A DNA stretch of 64,000 nt, taken from positions 44,704,352 through 44,768,351 of the forward strand of contig JAAONU010000011.1 in the NCBI GenBank assembly GCA_012932295.1, read 5' to 3'. The notes beneath the pieces were generated by a model, which made no database searches, was not told where the DNA came from, and saw only the letters and a list, made by a program, of their open reading frames with translations. The position numbers and the translations under genes were made by a program. The DNA comes from Cyclina sinensis. Its lineage: Eukaryota > Mollusca > Bivalvia > Venerida > Veneridae. The number at the start of each line of letters is the position of its first letter. The stretch's first letter is position 1. This document shows, in pieces, positions 34,240 through 49,100 of the stretch.

Positions 34240-35252
34240 TAAACAAGAACTGTCACTGTAAGATGACAATGTCCCCGAAAATGGTGCTTTGACCTTTGAG
34301 CTGAGAACCAGTCATTCAGGGGTCAAGGTCAAATACATATAGGTCAGAGGGAAGGTCTTATCCAAAGGGGGTTTTGTCCAAGTATGAAGTAAATCCACTT
34401 ACTTATAAAAGAAGTTATGGGCAATGTTAAAGTTTTTGGACATTAGGATCTTCAAGGTGAAAGTCATTCAGGGGTCAAGGTCAAATGAATATAGGTCAGT
34501 GGGAAGGCCTTGTCCAAAGGGGTGTTGTGTCCAAATATGAAGTCATTCCACTTACTAATAAGGCAGTTATGGGCAATGTTTACGTTTTTGGACAATTGGA
34601 TCTTCAAGGTGAAGGTCATTCAGGGGTCAAGGTCAAACAAATATAGGTCAGGTGGAAGGTCTTGTCCAAAGGGGTGTTGTGTTTAAGTATGAAGTATATC
34701 CACTTACTAATTTGGAAGTTATGGCCAAATATTTGTTTTTGGACAATTGGATATTCAGGGATCAAGGTCAGATAATTAAAGATCAGTGGGAAGCTAGGTC
34801 TTGTCCAATTGGGTGTTGTGTCCAAGTTTGAAGTAAATCCTTTTACTAAGAAGGAAGTTATAGGCAATGTTAAAGTTTTTGGACAATTGGATCTTCAAGG
34901 TGAAGGTCATTCAGGGGTCAAGGTCAAACAAATATAGGTCAGTGGGAAGACGTTGCCCAAAGGGGTGCTGTGTCCAAGTATGAAGTAAATCCACTTCTTA
35001 AATAGGAAGTTATTGCCAATGTTAAGGTTTTTGGACAATTGGATCTTCAAGGTAAAGGTCAATCAGGGGTCAAGTCAAATAAATATAGGTCTGTGGAAAG
35101 GTCTTGTCCAAAGGGGTGTTGTGTCCAAGTATGAAATAAATCCACTTACTAATAAGAAAGTTATTGCCAATTTTAAAGTTTTCCGGACGGACAGACAGAA
35201 TGACGGACAGACAGTTAAAAAACTATATGCCTCCCTTCGGGGGCATAAAAAC
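34240..35252. repeat. About 150-bp tandem array, six copies
   Basis: The unit contains 'ggggtcaaggtcaaa', 'ataggtcag.ggaagg', 'tgtccaagtatgaagtaa' and 'tttttggacaattggatct'. Copies start near 34317, 34470, 34622, 34757, 34912 and 35063. It ends with a 'gacggacagacag' segment and 'cttcgggggcataaaaac', the usual end of bivalve dispersed repeats here. Most copies hold TCAAGGTCA. Confidence 0.9.
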
Positions 35253-35883
35253 AGTCAATATATCTTTGTGTTTTAAACCCAGGTTTCTATTTGTATTGCC
35301 TGACATTTGTTTTGAAATCATATAACTGCTCAATATAGGCAATTTTGTACACATGCTGAACTAAGTATAATTGTGAAATGTATAAAAACTGCTTTATATC
35401 TACTTGTATGTCACATGTACATACTCTACTAGTGAAATAAAATATATATGGCCTATAAATAAATGAAATGAGCTATTTAATCAGATCCAAGTTTTACTTA
35501 TTTCTCACTGACTGTCAATGTAAAAAGAATATAGAAAAGCAAAAAACCTTTTAGGCTATCTAGGCATAAATGATAATGATACAGAGCTGTGCTGTGTATA
35601 ACACAAGATATTCAACTTTTTAAGAAATATAAAAAATTCCAGTGCAATACACAATATAACACAGCTATACACAGCTGTATTATCTATCTTCATAGGTAAG
35701 GTTGCATTTGGAAAGATATTAATAAATAGGCCTGACACCTGCCTATCAACAAACAATTTCCTTATTTATACCATGATTTTGTTTGCAAAGTCAATGCATA
35801 CAAACAATATAGTGTGGCAAATTTTTTTTTAAAATGTATACATGTATTACCATTTATGCAAATTTGTCTCCATGGATGTTTAA
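35253..35883. other. AT-rich spacer between two arrays
   Basis: No gene, RNA or repeat recognised. Confidence 0.5.
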
Positions 35884-37120
35884 ACAAGAGGGCCATGATG
35901 GCCCTAAATTGCTCACCTGAGTCTCACTGCTCATGTTACAAGTATCATTATTGGTTGTTGATAGGTGTTGGTTGTTCGCAAGTTTTAATAAGTTTGCAAT
36001 CAGTTTGAAGACTCTCGGTGTAATGGTACTCAAATTCTTTAGCAGAAATAATTTTATTCTACTATAATTACCCTATGAAGTTTGAAGGTTCTGGGTGTAA
36101 TGTTACTCCAGTTACTGAGCAGAAATAGTTTTCACTCTACAGGTCCCTGTGACCTCGACTTTTGACCATTAGAGCATTTACAAGGTTTTTTTTCTACTTT
36201 TTGGCCCTGTGACCTAGTTTTTGTCCCCAGATAACCCATATTCAAAAATGAGTTAGAAATCATTAAAACAATCTTTCTGACAAATTTCAAGGTTATTTGG
36301 ACTGAAAATGTTACCTCTAGAGTGTTAACAAGGTTCTTCCATATTTGGGGTCTGTGACCTAGTTTTTGACCCCAGATAACCCATATTCGAATCTGAGCTA
36401 GAAAACATTAAAACAACCTTTCTGACAAATTTCAAGGTTATTTGGACTGAAAATGTTACCTCTAGAGTGTTAACAAGGTTTTTCCATATTTGGGGTCTGT
36501 GACCTAGTTTTTGACCCCAGATAACCCATATTCGAAACTGAGCTAGAAATCATTAAAACAACCTTTCTGACAAATTTCCAGAATATTTGAACACAAAAGT
36601 AGCCTCTATAGTGTGAATAAGTTTTTTTCTATTTTTGGGCTCTGTGACCTTGTTTTTAACCCCAGATGATCAATATTTGAAACTGACCTAGAAATCATTG
36701 AAACAACCTTTCTGACAGATTTACAGGTTATTTGGACTGAAAATGTTACCTCTAGAGTGTTAACAAGAATGTTCTATTTTTGGGCTCTGTGACTTAGTTT
36801 TTGACCCCAGATGACCCATATTCAAACCCGAGCTAGAAATCATAGAAGCAACCTTTCTGACAAATTTCGAGATTATTTGGGCTGAAAATGTAACCTCTAG
36901 AGTGTTAACAAGACTTTTCTATTTTTGGGCTCCGTGACCTGTTTTTGACCCCAGATGACCCATATTCGAACTCGTCCGAGTAATTACTGGGATAAACATC
37001 CTGACCAAGTTTCGTGACAATTGGAGCAAAAATGTGACCAGTAGAATGTTAACGAATTAAGTGTGAACGGACGACGGACATTCATCGATCCTAATAGCTC
37101 ACCTTGAGCCAGCTCAAGAT
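35884..37120. repeat. About 147-bp tandem array, six or more copies
   Basis: The unit contains 'ttatttggactgaaaatgtt', 'acctctagagtgttaacaag', 'ctgtgacctagtttttgacc' and 'aacctttctgacaaattt'. Copies start near 36292, 36438, 36585, 36727 and 36877. The array begins 'caagagggccatgatggccc' and ends 'aatagctcaccttgagcc'. Confidence 0.9.
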
Positions 37121-40100
37121 TTTTGAAGATTTTCTTCTATATTGCTATGCATAACTTGACCACGCAGGCAGGGCCAATAGAGAACAAACTTGATAGAGGT
37201 CCACTAGACAATAATACATACCAAAGGGTTTCAGACCTCTGGGTGTCGCAGTTTTAGACAAGAAGATTTTCAAAGTGTTTCATTCTTGTTGCCATAACAA
37301 CCAGAGTTCTTGATGGAATTGAATTCTTTGAACAACTTTGCTAGAGCTTCATGCAAGGAACATTCCTGTAAAGTTTTTTCATCTTTTACTTGATGGTTTA
37401 TGAGGAGATATTGTTTAAAGTTAAAAAATTGATGATGCACGATGGACACAGTGCGATCACAAAAGCTCACCTTTGAGCACAAAGTGATCAATAATACAAA
37501 CTGGGGATTAATGAAGAGTTCAAGACCAATTTTATATTAAGCCGAGGGTTTTCAAAATTCTTTCAAAAAAGTAACAAACAGATTTGATTCAACCTTTTAT
37601 TTCTTTCACTTGAAAGACTGCAGTAGGTTTCAACTTTAAACAAAAACTGTATACCCAGTTTAAACAAGCATTATACATACAAATACATACAAAATGACAT
37701 TTCGGATATAAATACAAATAATTAGCAGTATAAAAAGTTGATCAAGATGATCAAAATAGTGCATACTTTTAAAGCAAGTGTTCTTTTCATACATTAAAGA
37801 GCAAGTTTTAAAACACCAGTGTTCAAAGACCATAGAGAATGGGAGGTCTAATCAGTTAGATTCTAACAGATTTTAGATTTTAATATGTAAAAGTCTCCCA
37901 AATACTACTGTGTTCTTCAAATACATGTATTCAATAAAGGAAAAAGAAGACTTGCTCAAATAAATATTTTGCACAAACTTCATCTTTTGGTAAAATCAAT
38001 TTATCCAGTCAAAATGATCTTATAGAGAGTATGAAACTAAACTTTCATCTTTGAAATAAGGCCTTTTGGAACATGTTGTCCTGTCATCAAATCTGCTAAG
38101 AATAAAGACAACAAAAATATCCTTTTTTTTCAAGAAAAAAAGAAAAGAAATCAACTCTTTTTTTCTATATATACAGTATACCTAATCATCTTTTAAAAGA
38201 CAGAAATATACTGTTAATGTAACAATAAACATGTAATCAGAAACCATGTAGCTTAAATATACAGTACAGGAATAGATCTGCATAGCACAATTAACACCCT
38301 AGAATGTTTTGCAGGAATATAAAGCAGTCACATATAATAAACTGCTCTGTAAAACACAGAATACTGATAAACATATACATTATAGTAGTGTGCTATAAAT
38401 TATCTGAGCATTTTATACATACAAGGTCCTTTATACATAAACATGTTTTTATACACATAGATTTATACACAATGATTAGTAAATATATACACCACCAGAT
38501 ACAAAAATACTTCTTGTACTATTTACAATGCACAACATTTCATTTTATATAAAACGGTCAAAATTAGGAAATGGAAGCCCTCTAGAAAGTATTTTGATTT
38601 TTAATTTGAATGTAATGAAACTGAATGATATTAAATGACAGTATTTCATTGAAAAATATGAATTAAAAAAAAATTGGCCCTAGAGCCGTCTGTACAAAAA
38701 GCAATCATTAAATGTAATATTATGTTACCACAACCAACTTCTGAAAGAAATATGAAAAACTTTATGCAATTTATACCTATAATTGGACTTTTTACTGAAT
38801 TAACTCACATATTTGAATAATAAATCAAGATTTCTTAACCATTGGACAAACGCATGGGCAACATAAGATTACGACACAAATCCCTAAAGCTTGGTAACAA
38901 ACTTAAAGTGATAATATTCAATCGTCATAAAGAGATCTTAAGCAGTTTTTTCTGGCATATCTACTGTCCTTTACAAATACACCTCTTTGTACAACCTTGT
39001 GAATATACAAATTCTGGCATAGCACTAACTTTTAAATACATATGTTTAATTTACTACAAATTTATAACACTTCTCAAATAAACACAACTTCATTTTTACG
39101 AAAAAACAAAAACAAACAAAACTGCCTTTGGTTGCAAAAGCTAGACGTTTACTTCAAACAAGCCATTTTCACATTTCACATTATTTGAAGTACTTAGCAC
39201 TAAACTGTTCTTTAGTTGCCAGAAATTTAGTTTTAACTACTCAGTACTACTTGAGCATTTCTACGTTATGAGATTCACGATATGACGTGACTACTTTGGC
39301 ACATTCTTGTCACGGAAAACACAGAGAAAACAACCAGATGTACAAAATGCCACATAAAATTTTTCTACAGAAACTTACACTAAACTGGTCAACCACAAAT
39401 CTTACTATGAACGCTTGCTAAACTAGCATGCAGTTTGGCTATCTTCATGAGTATACTTAATCTTTCAGCAATTTCTGAATTTCTGGACAAGTTTATAGAA
39501 CTGGGATAGAACTTGTGTAATCATTCCATGTATCATATTTCTGTTCAGCCTTGTTAAAATATTTTCCAAAATAACATGGTCAAAAAAATTTAAAACTTAA
39601 TGACCTCAAAAAATAAAAGAACTATAATTGGTATCAGTAAATTTTTTAAATGCACTATGAAACATTGAAATAAGACCCAGCAAATATTTTACTTTTTTTA
39701 TGAATTAATTATTTGACTGCATATTCTTTCTGGTATACCATTATAATTCTGTGAATATATTATTATGCAACAGTTATGATAACTGTTGTACATATTGTGA
39801 TAAGTTATGTCTGTTTCCACTTTTCACTGGCCAAAGGCATTTGTAATGCCAATTTTGCTAATTAAATTTGTTTTGGTTGTTGTCGTAGTTGATTAAAAAA
39901 ATGGTTTAAAAAAAACTTCACCAATGAAATAACCAACCAAAAAAAAATGCTGTAGACATAGTGGAGAAAACATGAACATTAATTTACTTATTCCAAATCA
40001 TTCTATAATAATTTTTCTTTTCCTCAAAGTTGTAAGTATCATTAATAAACATGTATTCTGCATACTCTTGATCAAGGGAGTGAATGCAAACAAATTCTAA

Positions 40101-43100
40101 GTGCTATAGAATAAAGTAGCAGATAGCACTTTTTCGCATTCTCACCTTGAAAGTTTATGCTCATCACTGTCACTGATAGACCATAGAATATAAGTTGACT
40201 TAATATAAGCCAATAAAAAAACCAGTGTACTCATTATGCTGCAATAAACAAAAGATTCTAAAACATATTTATGATGTTCTGCACACAATTTCATAGGCTA
40301 GATTTATGTAAAGAAAAAACAGAACACAACTTTCCTGGATGACTTACATCACAAAAAGGTTTCCTCTGTTCAGACGGTTTCCAATTTAGAGACTGTTTTA
40401 TTTTATACACTGTTGTTAAAGGCACACACTCTATCTGCCCAAAAATGGTACAACAACTCTACGGTCAGGTTATACTGAAAGATAGGTCAGGCTTTTTTGT
40501 GGGTATTTCATCAGTAATTTAAATTACTCGAAATATTTATACACTACCAATTATAGAGCAAGTCCCTTTAAATGTGTAATGAATGTACAATTTAACACAC
40601 ACAGTAATGTATGGCACATAAAATGATAAGTTACACATAATTTTACCTTGGTACAATTTTGTTTCCATCTAAGAAAAAGAAAACAATTGCCTCAAACTGA
40701 AAATTCATTTTTTGCTAAACATGAGGACAAAAAGCAATAAAGGAACGTAATACATCACTATCAACAAAACAGTTCATTGGTAACAAGAAAAAATATTTCA
40801 GAACGTCTTCACCAAAACATCGATTCGAGTGAGAACAATGATGAACAACTCTATGTGCAACAGGACAATTCTGGCTTTCCATAAATTGTGTGTTACCTAC
40901 AACTGCATACCTGCCTTTACTTTTTAATGGCAATATTTACTTTTTAAGCTGCTTAAATTTTAAATAATCAAAATAAGCATAAAATAACAGTTTCAGTGTG
41001 CAAAAATCCTGGAAAATAACTAATTGGTTTAATGAATCACAGTTCAAACTGAAGTAAAGCAAATGTTGAAATTGTAGACAGACCTAAAGAAGTTTTGGTA
41101 GAACTGCATTTTTCATTGACTTGCATTATTTGTCCAAAGCAAAAAGTGACAAGACTAAAGAAAGGTCTCTGATACAATTTTATTTCATTCTGTCATTATA
41201 TTTTTCAATCAGGTTTTGATTGTTTTTTTATTTTGACCTTGCTTTAATTTAAAGCGACTGACTCGCAAAATTTTTCTGAAGTTTTGTTTTCTTTTAAATT
41301 TAAGAGAATTAAATATATATATAGAAAAAAAAATAATATTATGCTTTTGTACACCATGAAAACAGAAAGAAAAAAATTTTTGACGTAACCAGGATTCGAA
41401 CCCACGACCTTTCAGTCAGTAAAATATAGAGCGACGACCTAGACCACTGAGCCACAGCGTCTAGTTATATATTATAACTAAAGTATCTACCCAGTAACTA
41501 ACAGGGTAAATTTTTTACTGATAAAAATGTGTAAAACTTTATATTTTGATGTTTTTCTGTATCAAAAAATGAGTCAGTAACTTAGTTTAAATATGTTCTT
41601 CACAATTACAGCAAAAATTTCAAGATGTTAGAACATTTTCTTTTTTTTTCATCGTCGGCCCATCTGTGAGTCAGTCGCTTTAAAGGTAAAACCTGTCATA
41701 AGAAAAGGCAAACTATTAACTGAACATAGAGACAGATTAACACAGGTCTTTCAAGCTATATAAATTAATGCCTAATAGGTAAAAGAATGAAGATTCAATA
41801 ATGCAAATAATTGTTTTATATATTTGTCTGCCCGTAAAACTGATCAAATGAATGAAAATCAATACAAATAATTTTACACCTATATGAAATGGAAAAACCA
41901 CAAAAGTTTTGCTTCAAGATATCTTCATGAAGTACAAATATTATTCTTAGAACCACATGAAGATATTTTTAGACTGAACCCATGTGGTAGAATGAATCAA
42001 TTCGGTTGCTGAATGGAATGTTTGTCAACACACTTTAAAGAATCAAAAAAGAAAATTCTTAAATATCCTGTCCTAGCAATGTCATGAAAGGCATGTGATG
42101 TGAGTTCACATTACAGGTGAATATCCAACATGTATTTGATAAACAGGGACAAAGTTGTTATGACCCCTCAAACACTTGTAAATTGTTTTATGTACATGTG
42201 GAAAAAATACAATGTAATTGATATGTTTTCAAGCTTGATATGCTAATCAGTTTATACAATTATGAGACAAAGTGAAAATAAGGCAAGATTTTCATGAATG
42301 CAAAAATCTCTTATCAAAGGCAGTAGTTGAACAGGTAATATAAGAGGCATGCTGTGTCAAACAATAATTCTTTTCTACAAGTCATTTATTGTAGTGCTGT
42401 TCTTTACAAATTTATTTAACTTTCATTAATGAAATATTCTCTGGATTGTAAGTTTTCTGGAATAAGGAATTCAGGACTGAGGCTTTACTGTGAAGCTATT
42501 TATCATTTCTGGATTAAGGAAGCCCTACTGTGAAACTATACATATTTATATATATATACCATATGAAAAATAAGCATATTTCATTCGTTGCATGCAAATA
42601 TTTGCGCCATTTAAGCAAAATGATATGTAGAGAAGAACAGCAACCTGTGTTAACATATCAGTCACAGACACTGACCTCAAATAACTTTAACCTCAGGTCC
42701 TATTAGACAAATCCGCTAGATACGTAAATCTCCTTTATGCAAAGACAAAAATTACATAGGGAATGACTCATCATCAATAACCTGACAAATTTCCTATGTA
42801 CAGTGTAAAGTGTTACTTTCACATAACACGTCTTATCATTGTAAATATTCCTGATTTCATAATTATTAAAACTGATGATACAAATCATGTCAGCAGCACT
42901 CCAAACTAGTGTCAATGCTAGACTTTAGATCTTTTTTGACAATTATTAACTATTTTCCTTTGCATATGCTGGCAACGGCACTTACACAACATCAAAGCTA
43001 TCAAAATACAAAAAGTCGCTTTCAGTTTTCCTTATGTTGCCAATATGAATGATTTTTTGCTCAAGCAACATTGAAGGCTACAGTTACCACTCCTGAAAAC

Positions 43101-43151
43101 ACCGATCTGACGACTGTTTTTATTAGCACAACAACCAGACGAACACCAATA
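37121..43151 (-). other. Gene-poor AT-rich stretch; probable long 3' UTR and intergenic
   Basis: It follows the stop codon of the Ser-rich gene at 43152. No coding segment is recognised. Several AATAAA copies occur on the minus strand, so the 3' UTR end cannot be placed. It contains the composite MITE at 41248-41684 and a dispersed repeat fragment at 37140-37290. Confidence 0.45.
41248..41684. mobile_element. MITE with an internal tRNA-like promoter
   Basis: The ends TTTAAAGCGACTGACTCGC and GTGAGTCAGTCGCTTTAAA are inverted copies. Inside, on the minus strand at 41385-41465, is a tRNA-like segment with an A box (TGGCTCAGTGGTCTAGG) and B box (GGTTCGAATCC). The interior is otherwise AT-rich and noncoding. 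A SINE inserted in a MITE, or a MITE that has captured a tRNA-like sequence, would both give this. Confidence 0.75.
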
Positions 43152-46100
43152 TCACGAGGGGTTGGCATATTTGTAAACATCAGCCATATGCTGATAAAGT
43201 TTATCAAGTGCGTCTCTTGGAACAACCGCCATATCAGTATCACCGTTTCCAGGTAGAGAAATTCCAATGGTGTCACAAATGGTTTTCATCATGGCAGGAA
43301 GTCTCTCGTTACATTGTTTTCTGACTTCCATAGCTCTGTCATCTTGGCAGTCTTTAATCTGAATTGAAAGTTAACAACATTCATATTTGAGCAAAAACTG
43401 CTATTATCAATCAATAAAGATTTGATTTAAGATTAATTTTTCTGCAATGTGTTTTAATTTGATTGCAATGACAGCTATACAAGCTTATGTAAATTGTTCT
43501 TAAGCCAACTGCCTAGAAAAAAAAAATCAACTGCTTGAGAGAAGACCCAGTAAGATAACTGGTATCCAGTCACAGCTGAGTGAACTGGAAGCATGTGTGT
43601 GGTTAAGGTGCCTTTGCTCAAGATTAACGCCTCACTCTGGCTACAATCTGAACCCGAGACCTTCCGAATGATAGGTGAACACTCTAAACACTAAGTTATT
43701 GAGGTTAGCATTATAATGAGCTGCATTCCTTTGATGAAAAATGAAGGGAAAAGAAGATCTTTTTTAATAACCAGTGAAGACATATTTATCATATAAATAA
43801 AATAAACATTCCAGTGTCACCCGACCACAATAACATCCAACCAACAGAAACTACAGTTGTATCTAAAACTCTTAAAATATTTTTTTCCTTTTTCTTAAGA
43901 AGCTAATGTAATAATATTGATTCTTTTTTACAAGTGAGACTTTGATAAAGACCTATCTGTTAAGGATGCAAGTGAAAACCAGAGATACCAAACCTGTGAT
44001 AAGTTAAATTATTCCAAACTGAAACAGACTTGCTGATGAAAGCAAGCAAGTAGTGTATTTTTTTAAGTGTTCAACAGACATATCAACTACAAAAATATCT
44101 AATTACTTTTGGATGAATCTGTGTCATTTTATTCACTGCTGATTGTATTTGGTCCAAGCATTCTAACATCACAGAATTAGGATCAGCTGAAAAAAGAACA
44201 GTTAAGAATTTTGTTACCAGATTCCAAATAAAACCATAAACAAGCTACAATCCACATACATTCTTTATTTACATTTGAGATGTGTCTACTAGCAGTTATC
44301 AGATGATATTTTTTTTCTAAAATTCTGATTAATTGTAAATCATGAATAAAGTTGTTTAAATTATTGATAATCATGATAATATACCTCATCTAATGGCATA
44401 TCCTTGAATAGACAGTCAACCTAAGATCACTAATTGTAATCACATTAAAAACTAACAATGCTGATAGGTTATAACTTCAAATTCTTATTTCAACATTTAT
44501 TTTCCTTTTTAAGGTAAATATACAAACCTTGTGCCAGTAACTGATCCCGTCTAAATGTTTGACTGAAAATGAAAAGAAAAAGATTTACACCAAATGACAC
44601 AGTCTAGTGCAAACTGGCTATAATTGTACATATTCAACCTCTGACAACTACATTAGGGAATCGATTATTTGGCTTGGTGGTTTAGTGTTGGTTTTCGATG
44701 TGGGGAGACCTGAGTTTGAATCCAGCTCTGGGTGGTCTTTCCAAGATGCATTGCATCTTTATGTCACAAACTTCCATGTCCTTAAGAGTAGGACTATGTC
44801 AGATCTTTCTGTTTTAAAACCATTTATTCAATTTGGTAAGATGAAAAGAGAAAAAGATTCAAACTGCAGAAAAAGTCAAGAAAAATCAGTTGTTTCAAAA
44901 GAAGGAATAAATGCAAAGCTTCATTAAATTCTAAATCTTATCTTCATCTTAAAATCTGGTCATTTTCAAAAATTAGTTCCCACCTCTTTGATATTTCATT
45001 AGCCTTTGATTACTAATTTATTTCTGGGTTCAAGAATCTTTACTCAAAGGTTCTCAGGATTATTTTGATAAAAAAAATATAAATTTACCTATTTTCCAAG
45101 TCTGTGTCTGATCCCAGCCCTGTATCAGCAACACTTCTTGGACTAGTATTGCTATGGTTACCTGGAGACAGGTGGTGAGACAGACCCTCTGAGTCCAGAC
45201 TGGATGTCAGCCCCGAAGGAGGACTGAGACTCTGAGCTGACATACACATGACTGACCCTAATGTTAAATGACTGGTCCCTACATTGTGTTGCTGTTGTAG
45301 AGTGTGGTCCCTGAGAGACTGGGAAAGAGGCTGGAATGAATCTGTAGAACCTGAGGCAGGGATCCTTTGAGGGGATACACTGCTTGAGGTTGTCATGGTT
45401 TCAGAACCTGAAGTTTCGGAAAGGTCACGGGTAGGAGTAGAGTGAGATGATGATTTTGATGAAGGGCTCGAAAAACTAATCTGAACAGAAGAGGTCTGAC
45501 GTGGACTGTCTGGACGAGGACTTTCTGAGCGTAACTGACCCCTTAAGGGACTGGTACCAAGCCTGCTGGTAGGCTCATTCACATGCTTATTAAGTCTAGC
45601 AATTCTTTCTTTCACACTAGGTGATGGACAGTCTTCATCCTCGAGAGAAGATGTAACAGAACCTCTAGGTGAGCAACTTCTTTCAGCACTATTTCTATCT
45701 ATTTCCATATCCTTAACAGGATGTGGTTTCACATTTATTGTTTTAGCACTTTTTGAAGACCTACTCCCACTTCTGTTGCTGTCCCTCTCAGGTTGAATGT
45801 CTCTTTCAGGCAGATCTTGAGGACTAGCTTCCAGACCAGAACTGAAAGTAGAAGATGGCGCTGACTTTCTGCGAATCTCCGCAGCTGTCATTTCAATCTC
45901 TGTTGCAGCATTGAGCAATGCTGGATCTGTTATTTCACTAATGTCACTATCATTTTTAAATTCTATTTCTACAGAGGAAAATTTTACTTTATCTCTAGAA
46001 GGCGATGTTGATGAAGAACGTTTCTCTTTTGTAACCTTTCCATCTTTTCCATTAAGAATTCCAGAATTTCCTTGCAAAATACTTTTTGCTTCTTCAAATG

Positions 46101-49100
46101 TAAGTTCAGAGGTTCCAGTAGTTTTCCTTCTCTGCTGGTTAGCTCTTTTCATAAATCTCGTCTCCTGTTTGGTTTTCGCCACATTTGTGACTGCAGGTGG
46201 TGGCATTAGGTCACGATCCTTACTCTTCTGATTTCCAACAGTCTTCAAGTTAGTTACACTTGAGGCCATTCTTTTGTTTAAGCCCTTCTTCTCCTCTGAA
46301 TTATTACTTTTATTCAATTCACCGGACAATCTTCCCGTGGATAGAGTCCTTTTGGAAGCTTTTAAAACCGAGTCCCCACTTTGTCCTACTACAGGACTTC
46401 TTCCACCAGTAGTTTTCCTGACCTTTTTCTCACTAATAATATTGTCATTGATATCTGGCTTACTTAAGTCCGACAGATTAGAATCTTGAGAACTGCTCAG
46501 TGAAAGTTTACCATCATCTTCAGGTTTGAGTAAATTTGGAACTGATGCAAAAGATGACAATTTGGAAGTAGACCATTTGGAGCGAGGTTTTCTGTTTGTT
46601 CCCCTCGGAGTCAAATCCTGTTCATCTTCATCAGCCAGCAAATTATTCAAAGAATTAGATTTTGATTTAGATAGATTGCTACCGGTAGAGACTCGTCTTG
46701 GTTCAGGGGAGACAACCTGAACTTTACTGAGATTTGGAGTCGAAAGCCTTGAATTCTTCTTATATTCTGACATTTTATTGGATGCCAGTGGTGCAGTGGG
46801 TGTGTCCTTTCTAGTTCTTACTTGTGATTTATTGGATGATTTATCAGTGGGTGTTGCTCTCCCTCCCGATCTGTCCAATGGCAATGAGCGTGGACGGGCT
46901 GAAGAACACAGGGATTTTCTTGAGGTAGGGGTTTGATGATTATCTGACTTTGAAGAGAAGCTCAAGGAACTCACTGAAATACAACAAAACTCACTTAATA
47001 TATTAACACAGACTTATTAAAAAGAGATATATAATCATATTAGTAAATATTTTAAATCTGAAGGCTTTATGCAAACTAGGAATGATGGTTGATGATAAAA
47101 AAATGGTGGCATTAATCATTCAGATACATAATGAAACAGACTGAATAATTAAACTATAATAATATATAGACTTTTTTAGATCTACATGTATATACAAATA
47201 TTCCTCCATAAACCTGATCTCTTTTTCATTATCGGGCCAAAACTGGTCAAGCTCATGTCAAGAATCTAGCTTCTTAAGTCACAAAAAACTGATGGGTGCT
47301 AAACAATACAGTACAGAGAATTCAAAAATACAACACTAGAAGGCACAAGAAATGTTAGTATTATGTTCTGAGATGACCTCTGATTCTAAATGATTGAAAT
47401 GTGTATGACTGTTACTGTAACACTGCACATATAACATCTACATAATGATAATAACAATAAAAATAACAACAACAATGATGATAATGACGATTAAAATTAG
47501 ACTGTCAAACCTATTTGTTGAAATTAAATTCTTCTCCCAACACTTCCTTTGTATCTCCTAAATAAAATACTTTGACTAAATACCTCCGACTAACTCTACA
47601 AACAAGAAATGCAAGGAAAACACATATCGATTCCTTTTAAATAAATTTTCATAATTTCAAACCTCTCTTCACATTTTTGGTACACTTTTAACATTCCTGA
47701 ATGTTAGCAGAATGAAAACTAATATCATATAACTACCTGAAGTCGAGGAAGTATTCCAGCAAACTGATGTTTTCTGAGTATGAATCTTTGGTGTTTCTAT
47801 GTATAATTCATTGTACTGCTTAATATTATGTAATTAATACAGAAACCATGACCAATAATTTACACATGCTTATTAGAATATTGCTTCCAATTAGAACACA
47901 TATGTTAGTATAGACACTAGAAGCAATTAATACATTATTACTTCCAACACCCAATACATGAATGATAATAAATAATAATGAGGTAACATAACTCCTTGTA
48001 ACTTGTCCCCCTTGGTAACTGAGAAGAAATCACTGCAGACTGATGAAAATCATCCACAGGTTAACATGACTTTGTAAATTTTTAACTGCATTTTGTGAAA
48101 TTCAAAACATTACAACAGGAATTCAAACTTGTGTTTAAGTGTCCACTGTATAACAGCTGAACATCAATAATCAGTATGGAAAAAAATGAACAAGTGAACA
48201 AAATGCTATTAAAAAATATATTTCCTTTAATATGTCTTGGTTACAATTAAGAAACCACCCTCTCATACAAGAAAAATCACACAGACTCCATTTCAAGAAA
48301 AATGATTAACCTTAATGATGACTGTATTTTATATCTTAAAACATAACTAGCAAGGAAAAATTTGTTTTGATAAATCATTTTGTGCAACCAGTCCCCTATT
48401 ACATTATTTGATCACAGAATATTATGTAAGTATATTATAACAAGAAATAAGCATTAAAAGAAGTTTGCACATATAGGTTATCATTCTACATTTAGGGGTA
48501 GAGTTGCTGTAATTGTCTTTACTTCATTTTTTTCTTTTTTCATCTTTTCTAAACTAGTTTTCTTAATTTTTTCAAAGAACTGTCTACCAATTTCAACTAT
48601 TTGCTGATCTTTTTTCCAAATTTGGTGAAAACCATGCTGAACTAGCATGCTGAACAAAAACAAAGCGCATGGAATTTTCATGCTCTTTTTTTACACACAG
48701 AAAAGATACTCATTCTAACAAACAAGCCATAATGTCAGTAATGCTCACATCTGTAACATGTTTCATTAAAAATGTCAACAAATCTTAAAGGCTGTGGCTT
48801 CCTCACAACTGCCTTCAGATAAGAAAAAATTTCTTTTTTTAAGAAATTATCAAACAAAAATGGTCCCTTGATTTTCAGAAGATACCTGTTCAGGTCCTTC
48901 AGTCAATGAAAAAGTGCATTTTTTCCTGTTCTTGTTGAGGTGTACTTAATTCGTACTGACAACACTTTTAATCTGGTGGGACTTAAACAACAAAATGCTG
49001 CAAGGGCATATCCGTGTTCCAATCATGTGTAAATGACCTATCAATGCTAGCAAGAATTCAGCAGATCTAAATTTAGATGTGGAAAACCTAAAGAAGTAAT

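Noticed and set aside
41385..41465. A functional tRNA gene
   Set aside because: A and B boxes are good, but the anticodon and acceptor stems do not pair convincingly and the segment sits inside an inverted-repeat element.
45911..46720. Plus-strand frames
   Set aside because: They are antisense shadows of the 628-codon exon of the Ser-rich gene, whose frame and splice sites are well supported.
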